This document shows, one piece after another, positions 1 to 4,645 of a DNA stretch of 5,476 nt. The position numbers and the translations under genes were made by a program. The notes below the pieces were generated by a model. It saw only the letters and a program-made list of their open reading frames with translations, made no database searches and was not told the DNA's origin. Source of the DNA: Candidatus Aminicenantota bacterium (GTDB taxonomy: Bacteria > Acidobacteriota > Aminicenantia > Aminicenantales > Saccharicenantaceae); assembly GCA_022867105.1 (NCBI GenBank), contig JALHVH010000325.1, positions 1 through 5,476 on the forward strand, in the 5' to 3' direction. Every line of letters starts with the position of its first letter. Position 1 is the first letter of the stretch.

Positions 1-1
1 A

Positions 2-1504
2 TGGATCAGCGACGAATGGAATCCCTTGATTTATAGCCCCTTTCTGACCCTGATGGAATATGCCTTTTTTTCTGTTTTGGGCATAGGTCTGATCCCGCTT
101 CGGCTGGTCAATATTTTCCTTCTTTTTCTGGGTTTCTGGCTGCTTTTCTTCACGCTTCGTCGTGACCGGGATCGGCCGACGGCCTTACTGGCTGTGGGGC
201 TCTTGGGCTTTAACTATCTCTTTTTGATGTACAACCGGATCGGGTTAAACGATACCTTCTTGGTTTTCCCTATGCTGTTGACCCTGTACCTCTGGCATCG
301 GGGTTTGGAAAAGCCCCCCTGTTTTTTTCTAGCCGGAGTCAGCGCCTTTATCTGTTATGCCACCAAGGCTACGGCCCTGTATTTTATCCTGGCCGCCGCT
401 CTGTCCCTCGTTTGGTCCATCCTGCCAAGGCTCCGAGAGGCCGGGGGCCTCAAAAAAGGAATCCAATCCTTAGGTTTCTTTATAAGCGGGCTAGGCCTTT
501 CTTACTTTGCTTGGTACGGGTTCTTTTTCCTACCCAACCAAGGGCGCTTTGACTCCGTCATGCGGAGTTGGTTTCGCCTGGCGATGCCCAAGAATCTAGG
601 CCAATATTGGAGCCACGTGACTTCCCCGCAGCTCTTGAAATATTTTTCCGTGTCGCCGGTCGAGCTTTTGGTCGGACTCTCCTTTATTCCCTGGCTTTTC
701 CTGACCCTTTGGAAAGACTGGAAAAAAATCAAACCCTTGGAGGTTTTTCTTTCCTTGTGGCTGTTGGGGGGATATCTGGCCATAAACGGCCTCAATTACC
801 GTCCTTTGCGCTATTACGTGCCCCTCCTCCTGCCCTTGATCATCCTCGCGGCCTTGCTTCTTTCTAAGATCTGGAATTGGTCGGATTCGGGGAATTTCAA
901 CCTGAAGCCGGTCCTAACGAAGGGCTGGCTTTTTATGCTCTGGATTTTTTTTGTGGGTCAGTCTTCTCTGGGGTATAAAAAGTTGGCAGTGGATACCTTG
1001 GTCCTTTTCAGCCTGGTTTCCGTTATTATGCTGGTTTCGTGGATGAAGCCGAGCCTCCTGGGCCTGGCGACGGCCGGATCAATTCGGGATTGGCGCACCC
1101 GTCTGTTTCTCCGTTCTGCGGTGGCGGGGCTCATCGGTTTCAGCCTGATGATTCAAGGCGCTCACTACTCCCGCTGGGTCCGATCGCCGGACTACACCGT
1201 TCGGAATACTTCCCGTGCCCTGCGAACGCTACGGGGGGAGGTCCTTATTGCCGGGCTTTGGGCCCCTTTGGCCACGATTGAAAACCGACACCGTTCCCTT
1301 GTTTTAGGGAACAATTGGTTCAATTACGAAAACACGTTTGTCAAATATCCCGTTACCCATCTGTTCCTTTGGGATGGGAACCACCAGGAGGAAATACGCT
1401 TTTTAATAAAAAAATATCCGGAAATCATGGAGCGGGCGATCCTCATCAAGACCTATACCATCAACAAACTTCCTGTGCGCCTTTATAAAATTATCGGAAC
1501 ATAA
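2..1504 (+). CDS. GT-C family glycosyltransferase, ArnT/PMT-like, 5'-partial
   Basis: The reading frame is open to the left edge, so the gene starts upstream; the TTG at 26 is an internal codon, not a start. About 500 residues are visible, ending at TAA 1502-1504. Numbering from the window edge, an acidic pair sits in ISDEW (D4, E5), followed by NPLIYSPF. This matches the first extracytoplasmic loop of GT-C enzymes, where an acidic residue is catalytic. Many hydrophobic segments follow (roughly 10-350), including NRIGLND (78-84), which resembles the second conserved loop of the PMT_2 family. The last ~110 residues are soluble and probably periplasmic. The family moves a sugar from a polyprenyl-phosphate carrier to lipid, glycan or protein at the outer face of the inner membrane; the acceptor cannot be told here. 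T-rich, A/T-ending codons set it apart from the genes to the right. The downstream GT2 remnant suggests a former glycan cluster. Confidence 0.85.
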   Translation, partial: WISDEWNPLIYSPFLTLMEYAFFSVLGIGLIPLRLVNIFLLFLGFWLLFFTLRRDRDRPTALLAVGLLGFNYLFLMYNRIGLNDTFLVFPMLLTLYLWHRGLEKPPCFFLAGVSAFICYATKATALYFILAAALSLVWSILPRLREAGGLKKGIQSLGFFISGLGLSYFAWYGFFFLPNQGRFDSVMRSWFRLAMPKNLGQYWSHVTSPQLLKYFSVSPVELLVGLSFIPWLFLTLWKDWKKIKPLEVFLSLWLLGGYLAINGLNYRPLRYYVPLLLPLIILAALLLSKIWNWSDSGNFNLKPVLTKGWLFMLWIFFVGQSSLGYKKLAVDTLVLFSLVSVIMLVSWMKPSLLGLATAGSIRDWRTRLFLRSAVAGLIGFSLMIQGAHYSRWVRSPDYTVRNTSRALRTLRGEVLIAGLWAPLATIENRHRSLVLGNNWFNYENTFVKYPVTHLFLWDGNHQEEIRFLIKKYPEIMERAILIKTYTINKLPVRLYKIIGT

Positions 1505-1518
1505 AAAGAAGGAGCTGC

Positions 1519-1623
1519 CGACCTTTAGTCTAAGACATCATGGTGGTCGATGGCCATTCAACCGACAACACCCAGGAAATAGCTTTAAAAAGGGAGGCCC
1601 GGGTGGTCACCGATTATGAAGGG
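1519..1623 (+). pseudogene. Remnant of a family 2 (GT-A) glycosyltransferase
   Basis: Translation from 1534 gives DIMVVDGHSTDNTQEIA and then ARVVTDYEG. This is the hallmark VVDG-STD-T-EIA...ARVV core of GT2 (DPM1-like) enzymes, in which the DG/D residues bind the nucleotide-sugar. The preceding codons (PLV then TAA at 1531-1533) align with the usual LVDEI, so the stop replaces a coding residue. The normal N-terminal ~30 residues with the VIIPALNE-type strand are absent. After about 1623 no frame continues with the expected GKG...LDAD motifs. A Shine-Dalgarno (AAGGAG, 1509-1514) lies just after the stop of the upstream GT-C gene but has no start codon at the right distance. I infer a decayed gene that once formed an operon with the GT-C gene. 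An 84-codon frame can be opened at ATG 1540, but its second half (after 1623) resembles nothing and runs into antisense of the next gene. Confidence 0.7.
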
Positions 1624-1717
1624 GAGATCGGGGAATCTAGCGCCTCGAATCTTTACATTCCGGAAACGGCGGCCGTGAAAATCGAAACCCGAGGTCCCGG
1701 CGGGCGGCCGGCGCTCA
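1624..1717. other. Convergent intergenic junction with a weak hairpin
   Basis: This stretch separates the GT2 remnant from the end of the opposing MFS gene. I see no gene in it. A GC-rich inverted repeat, CCGGC (1697-1701) and GCCGG (1707-1711) with a 5-nt loop, lies just past the MFS stop. Read on the - strand it is followed about 10 nt later by a T-rich stretch (TTTCGATTTT, 1678-1687). That spacing is too long for a classic intrinsic terminator, so terminator function for the MFS unit is only a possibility. The base composition changes from the T-rich left part to the GC-rich right part around here. Confidence 0.4.
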
Positions 1718-2998
1718 TCAGGCCAGCTTACGGAGCTTGGGAACGGAGAAAAAAACGGCCAGGGCGAAAAGCAAGGAAATGGAACCCCCGATGATGACAG
1801 CAGCCGGCTCGCCGAACTTCTCGGCGGCGCCGCCGATCCAAAGGGCGCCTACGGGCATAATGCCGAAAAAAACGAAGCTGTAGATGCTCATGATCCGGCC
1901 CCGCAGTTCGTCCGGGGAGAACGACTGGACGAGCGAATTGCAGAGATTGAAGATGAGGATATGGGACATGCCGGCCGCGATGAGGATCAGAAGAGAGAGC
2001 GGGAGCCAGCGGACGAAGGCAAAGAGGATGACGAATAAGGGAAAGGCCAGCGTGCCGAACGTCAGGAGCCTGCCTCTGAATTTGAAACGGCCAAGCGACG
2101 CTATTAGGAGGGCCCCGATCAAGGCGCCGACGCCCCGAGCGGACAGCAGGAAACCGTTTGTCGTCGAATCTCCCCCAAGGACCTTGACAGCCCAGGCAGG
2201 CATCAAGGTGGCGTAGGCGAAGCCGAACAGGGTAACAGCTCCGACCGTCATGATGATGGTCCGGATCATCCTGTGGGAAGCCACGTAGCGCAGTCCCTCC
2301 TTGAAGTCCTGGAGAACGGAGTTCATCTGCGCTTTGGGGATGAAGGGTCTGAGCTTCATCAGGGCTAGGGCGATGATGACGGCGATGAAGGAGATCCCAT
2401 TGATGGTGAAACACCAGCCCGGCCCGAAGAGAGCGTAGGTCACGCCGGCGACGGCGGGACCAAGGGCGGTGGCCGAGTTGAACATGGCCGCGTTCAGGGC
2501 GATGGCATTGGTCATGTCTTCCGGCTCGACCATCTCCAGGACGAAGGCCTGCCGTGCCGGGGCATCGAACGCGTTGGCGACACCCATCCCGAAAGCCAGA
2601 ACGAGGATATGCCAAGGCTGAACCAAGCGTCCAAATGTCAAACCGGCGAGGATGAAGGCCAGGGCCAACATGGCGGCCTGGGTGATGATGAGGAGCCTGC
2701 GGCGAGGCACGCGGTCGGCGACGACGCCGGCGTAGAGCATGAAGATCCAAGTCGGCAGACCTGCAACAAACCCAACCAAGCCCAAATATGCGGGTGATTT
2801 TGTGAGCTGATAAATCAGGAAGCCCTGGGCGGTGATCTGCATCCAGGAGCCGAAAAGTGAGATCAACTGTCCCCAGAACCAAAGCCGGTAGTTAGGGTAT
2901 TGAAGCGCCGCGAAGGTCTGCTTCCAGCTCAGCCGCTTGATGAGTCCAAAGGCCCTTTGACTGAACGGGGGGCTCTCTTTCGCATGGGATTTTTGCAT
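1718..2998 (-). CDS. MFS transporter, MFS_3/EntS-like exporter
   Basis: This is a 426-residue major facilitator protein of normal family length with about 12 hydrophobic segments in the inner membrane, expected to export small molecules by proton antiport. The start of the core, PNYRLWFWGQLIS (35-47), is typical of the MFS_3 (PF05977, enterobactin exporter-like) group. Motif A is GVVADRVPRRR (91-101), in the loop between helices 2 and 3. ANAFDAPARQAF (141-152), NAIALNAAMFNSA (164-176), GPAVAG (180-185) and LRGRIMSIYSF (365-375) are further family hallmarks. Where relatives usually have FNxAR before GP, this protein has FNSAT, so the arginine is missing. The ATG at 2996-2998 is the only good start, but no clear Shine-Dalgarno precedes it. 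It lies 33 nt after the cupin stop on the same strand, so the two are probably co-transcribed. The substrate is unknown; drug, siderophore or metabolite export are all possible. Confidence 0.9.
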   Translation of the reverse strand: MQKSHAKESPPFSQRAFGLIKRLSWKQTFAALQYPNYRLWFWGQLISLFGSWMQITAQGFLIYQLTKSPAYLGLVGFVAGLPTWIFMLYAGVVADRVPRRRLLIITQAAMLALAFILAGLTFGRLVQPWHILVLAFGMGVANAFDAPARQAFVLEMVEPEDMTNAIALNAAMFNSATALGPAVAGVTYALFGPGWCFTINGISFIAVIIALALMKLRPFIPKAQMNSVLQDFKEGLRYVASHRMIRTIIMTVGAVTLFGFAYATLMPAWAVKVLGGDSTTNGFLLSARGVGALIGALLIASLGRFKFRGRLLTFGTLAFPLFVILFAFVRWLPLSLLILIAAGMSHILIFNLCNSLVQSFSPDELRGRIMSIYSFVFFGIMPVGALWIGGAAEKFGEPAAVIIGGSISLLFALAVFFSVPKLRKLA

Positions 2999-3031
2999 AA
3001 GTTTTTTAACGAGGAAGTCCCCTGGAAACGA

Positions 3032-3391
3032 CTAAAGGACCTCTTCGTCCTCCGGGCGCCAGGCCGGGTCTACGATACAGAGAAAGGCCAGATTGGAACG
3101 TCCCGTGTTCTCGATGAACTGGACGGACCCTGGGGGGATGTAAACCGCCTGGCCTGACCGCACCCTCGCGGTCTCCCTGTCGATATGCATCGTCCCGGAC
3201 CCGGAGAGGACGTAATAGACCTCGGACGTCTTGAGGCGATGGGGGAGGGTCTTCTTGCCGGGCTTGACAAAGGCATGGGCCAGGCTGTAGCGGAGGGCGA
3301 GCGGAGATTTCCCGGGATGGAGGAGTTCGCGGAGGACGGCCCTGTCCCCGGAAACGAAGTTTTCGCTGGTTTTCAGATCCCTGATGAACAT
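3032..3391 (-). CDS. Small single-domain cupin protein (cupin_2)
   Basis: This is a 119-residue one-domain cupin, cytoplasmic as there is no signal peptide. Cupin motif 1 reads PGKKTLPHRLKTSEVYYVLSG (44-64), with H51 and E57. The position of the usual second metal-binding histidine is L53. Motif 2 reads GQAVYIPPGSVQFIEN (80-95), with Q91 where the second-motif histidine normally sits. I recall a subgroup of small cupins with the same HRLK.SEVYY and PP..VQ.IENTG pattern and the same C-terminus (LCIVDPAWRPEDEE), so these changes are probably ancestral rather than damage. The metal site would be incomplete or non-standard, and the function may be ligand binding or an isomerase-like reaction; no substrate can be named. 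The ATG at 3389-3391 fits the subgroup N-terminus (MFIRDLK), but no Shine-Dalgarno is present. It starts 13 nt after the tRNA-Pro 3' end and precedes the MFS gene. Confidence 0.88.
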   Translation of the reverse strand: MFIRDLKTSENFVSGDRAVLRELLHPGKSPLALRYSLAHAFVKPGKKTLPHRLKTSEVYYVLSGSGTMHIDRETARVRSGQAVYIPPGSVQFIENTGRSNLAFLCIVDPAWRPEDEEVL

Positions 3392-3404
3392 GAAGGAAAT
3401 CGAA

Positions 3405-3478
3405 TCGGGGAGGTGGGACTTGAACCCACGGCCCCAGCGTCCCGAACGCTGTGCGCTACCATGCTGCGCTACTCCCCG
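3405..3478 (-). tRNA. tRNA-Pro (anticodon CGG)
   Basis: The - strand folds into a complete 74-nt cloverleaf. The acceptor stem CGGGGAG/CTCCCCG has seven perfect pairs with discriminator A. U8 and A9 follow. The D arm is GCGC-AGCATGGTA-GCGC with G18G19. The anticodon arm is CAGCG-TTCGGGA-CGCTG, giving anticodon CGG with G37, which reads CCG codons. The variable loop is GGGCC, so a G15-C48 Levitt pair is possible. The T arm is GTGGG-TTCAAGT-CCCAC. C1-G72, A73 and the anticodon agree with bacterial proline identity. The CCA end is not encoded; the sequence continues TTCGATTTCCTTC straight into the cupin ATG. It has its own promoter upstream and is 37 nt past the nitroreductase stop. Confidence 0.97.
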
Positions 3479-3489
3479 ATGGAGCCGTC

Positions 3490-3518
3490 ATTATAATGGA
3501 GTCGGTCCTGGATGTCTA
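3490..3518 (-). promoter_or_regulatory. Near-consensus sigma70 promoter for tRNA-Pro
   Basis: On the - strand TAGACA (3513-3518, five of six matches to TTGACA) is followed by exactly 17 nt and a perfect TATAAT (3490-3495). The predicted transcription start is near 3483, about 5 nt before the mature tRNA 5' end. The first three bases of the -35 box (TAG, 3516-3518) are also the stop codon of the nitroreductase gene, so the promoter is embedded in the end of the upstream gene. It would drive the tRNA and, because no terminator follows, probably also the cupin and MFS genes. Confidence 0.8.
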
Positions 3519-4298
3519 TACCGCAAATTTCGCGACGCCGGGATTATCGAGGAATTCCCATCTCCCCGTGACGCCGGCGGCGAGGGCGCCGAGCTCGATG
3601 TGGAGCATGGCGATGCCGCAGTCCAGGCGCCGGGAGATGAAAGAGCTGTCCCTCGCCGCCTCCATGGAGACCGTGACGGAGTTGTCCCCGATGCTGAACC
3701 TCCAGGGCTGTCTGTTGGCGGCCGACGGCGCGAGCCGGGCCGCTTCCAGGGCCTTCTCGACCCAGGGGGAGTGAATGTGGCCGTGGATGATGAGCTGCTT
3801 GAGGGACCTCCGCTTCTCCGACTTGGCGAATCCCTTGAGGAGTCTTTCGGTGGCGTTGTAGGACACCTCGGCATAACCGACAGGAGTCACCGAAAGGACC
3901 TTCTCTCCGTCCCCGATGGGAAAATGGGCCGCGGCGGCTTTCGGCCGGAACATGCCGCCGACCCAGCAGCTGTCCAGGCCCAATGCCGTGGCCTCCAGGA
4001 TGACGGCCTCCCCGACATATCCCGCGCATTCCTGGACGCGTGGCGAGGACATGTCCCCGATAAAAGCCATATAATGAGGCGCTCCGGTCACTTTGCCATA
4101 TCGGCCGATGAGCCCCTTGAAGACCTTCTTGGGCTTGTCTTTGACGAGTTCGACTCGGACCTCGGAGAAGGGCCTGAATTCCCGGCAGACGCGCTCGAGC
4201 TGGGCGATGATCCCTTCCTCCGGGAGGCGGGGGAGGAAGCTTCGCCTCGACTGACGCTTGAAAAGGGCCGGATACCAGATCTCGAAAGGTATCTTCAT
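3516..4298 (-). CDS. Nitroreductase family protein (TM1586-like), FMN-dependent
   Basis: A 260-residue cytoplasmic flavoprotein is expected, reducing a small organic substrate with NAD(P)H and FMN; the natural substrate is unknown. Counting from ATG 4298, RQSRRSF (15-21) fits the FMN-phosphate-binding RRSxR element. GLDSCWVGG (107-115) is the nitroreductase GLxxCWxGG motif. LAPSAANRQPW (189-199) is the flavin/dimer-interface motif. In ordinary nitroreductases APSxxNxQPW follows RRS closely, but here it comes ~170 residues later. This order agrees with the TM1586-type family, where one chain seems to form both halves of the usual dimer. Two in-frame ATGs exist, at 4304 and 4298. The Shine-Dalgarno AGGAG (4307-4311) is 2 nt from the first but 8 nt from the second, so 4298 is chosen. 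An extended -10 promoter lies just upstream. The next features on the same strand are the tRNA-Pro promoter and gene. Confidence 0.88.
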   Translation of the reverse strand: MKIPFEIWYPALFKRQSRRSFLPRLPEEGIIAQLERVCREFRPFSEVRVELVKDKPKKVFKGLIGRYGKVTGAPHYMAFIGDMSSPRVQECAGYVGEAVILEATALGLDSCWVGGMFRPKAAAAHFPIGDGEKVLSVTPVGYAEVSYNATERLLKGFAKSEKRRSLKQLIIHGHIHSPWVEKALEAARLAPSAANRQPWRFSIGDNSVTVSMEAARDSSFISRRLDCGIAMLHIELGALAAGVTGRWEFLDNPGVAKFAV

Positions 4299-4306
4299 GA
4301 TCATGT

Positions 4307-4311
4307 CTCCT
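4307..4311 (-). promoter_or_regulatory. Ribosome binding site that sets the nitroreductase start
   Basis: The - strand reads CCAGGAGAC-ATGATC-ATG. AGGAG is 8 nt from the second ATG (4298) but only 2 nt from the first (4304), which favours the shorter, 260-residue protein beginning MKIPFEIW. Confidence 0.75.
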
Positions 4312-4325
4312 GGGTCTTCTTCGAT

Positions 4326-4334
4326 ATTATATCA
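4326..4334 (-). promoter_or_regulatory. Extended -10 promoter for the nitroreductase gene
   Basis: The - strand carries TGATATAAT, a perfect extended -10 element (TGnTATAAT). The predicted start is near 4319, giving a ~20-nt leader that holds the Shine-Dalgarno. No good -35 lies at 17 nt; a TTGACC (4354-4359) is 22 nt upstream, too far for normal contact, which fits an extended -10 promoter that does not need a -35 box. Confidence 0.6.
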
Positions 4335-4352
4335 GATAATTCCCTTAGCCAT

Positions 4353-4374
4353 TGGTCAACGTGAAGATTGACCA
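4353..4374. repeat. Inverted repeat in the divergent promoter region, possible operator
   Basis: TGGTCAA (4353-4359) and TTGACCA (4368-4374) are perfect 7-bp inverted arms around an 8-nt centre, with arm centres 15 bp apart. The site lies between the - strand nitroreductase promoter and the + strand remnant. Dimeric regulators often bind symmetric sites like this. The arms also contain TTGACC, a good -35 hexamer, facing outward in both directions, so the symmetry may simply come from back-to-back -35 boxes. No regulator gene is in the window. Confidence 0.45.
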
Positions 4375-4397
4375 TCCCGTTCAGCGTGTGATAGAAA
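4368..4397 (+). promoter_or_regulatory. Possible promoter of the tricorn remnant
   Basis: TTGACC (4368-4373) is followed, after 18 nt, by TAGAAA (4392-4397), which is preceded by TG-A (4389-4391) as in an extended -10. The match is moderate, but the position is right: a start near 4404 would place the AAGGAGG Shine-Dalgarno of the remnant close to the 5' end. Confidence 0.35.
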
Positions 4398-4411
4398 TTG
4401 TGAGATTTTTC

Positions 4412-4574
4412 AAGGAGGCTTGTCGATGAAAAGAATAATAACCATGACAACGACCCGGCGTCCGTCATGGCCGGCCGTGACCCGCAGCTCGAGAAGGCCA
4501 TCGAGGTCATCCTGGAAAGGATCAAGGCCAACCCGTTCAAATTCCAAGAGACGCCGGCTTACCCTAAAAAATGA
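4412..4574 (+). pseudogene. Remnant of a tricorn-type S41 protease (C-terminus)
   Basis: A strong Shine-Dalgarno (AAGGAGG, 4412-4418) stands 7 nt before ATG 4426, which opens MKRIIT, like the start of a signal peptide. That frame then becomes arginine/serine-rich nonsense. The frame one base back, from about 4446 to TGA 4572-4574, reads DNDPASVMAGRDPQLEKAI, then a helix, KANPF and PAYPKK. This matches the conserved tail of tricorn-core S41 proteases (NDPA, GxDxQLxxAI, proline-rich end). The rest of the protease, including the catalytic Ser/His and PDZ domains, is missing. I infer either an internal deletion that joined gene start to gene end out of frame, or a short gene with a 1-nt loss in the A run at 4429-4432; with five A's the peptide would be MKKNNNHDNDPAS and so on, about 49 residues. 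A 35-residue peptide from ATG 4467 (4467-4574) is also possible but has no Shine-Dalgarno. Confidence 0.6.
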
Positions 4575-4583
4575 CGACAGACC

Positions 4584-4592
4584 TGCTATAAT
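4584..4592 (+). promoter_or_regulatory. Extended -10 promoter for the ABC-F gene
   Basis: TGCTATAAT is a perfect extended -10 (TGnTATAAT), placed 10 nt after the stop of the tricorn remnant. No recognisable -35 box is present at 16-18 nt. The predicted start near 4599 gives a leader of ~47 nt before the ATG at 4646. The nitroreductase promoter in this window has the same architecture. Confidence 0.6.
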
Positions 4593-4597
4593 ACGAG

Positions 4598-4632
4598 GGT
4601 TCGGGAGAGCGATTTGCCCAAGGCCCTGAACC
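4598..4632 (+). promoter_or_regulatory. Leader hairpin upstream of the ABC-F gene
   Basis: GGTTC-GGG (4598-4605) can pair with CCC-T-GAACC (4624-4632), eight pairs with one bulged T and an 18-nt loop. It fills most of the predicted 5' leader and ends 13 nt before the ATG. No T run follows, so it is not an intrinsic terminator. Some ABC-F resistance genes are controlled by leader RNA structure, but nothing here shows that this one is. Confidence 0.3.
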
Positions 4633-4645
4633 ATCGGACTAAAAA

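Noticed and set aside
26..28. TTG at 26 as start of the GT-C gene
   Set aside because: The frame is open upstream and already carries the conserved DE motif (ISDEWNP) before this codon.
1678..1711. Intrinsic terminator of the MFS unit
   Set aside because: The hairpin is short and the T-rich stretch is ~10 nt away and interrupted; kept only as a note in the intergenic entry.
1728..2882. 384-codon - strand frame inside the MFS gene
   Set aside because: It is an out-of-frame, Arg/His-rich shadow of the MFS transporter, which has all family motifs in the other frame.
3185..3496. + strand frame reading GEVGLEPTAPASRTLCATM
   Set aside because: This peptide is a translation of the reverse complement of the tRNA-Pro, a well-known kind of false protein in databases.
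3384..4364. Long + strand open frame (326 codons) opposite the nitroreductase
   Set aside because: It is antisense to a well-supported nitroreductase and crosses the tRNA-Pro gene. Its composition is that of a GC-rich mirror frame with no domain features.
4420..4629. 69-codon + strand frame starting at TTG 4420 or ATG 4426
   Set aside because: After MKRIIT the translation is Arg/Ser-rich low-complexity sequence; the neighbouring frame carries the recognisable tricorn tail.
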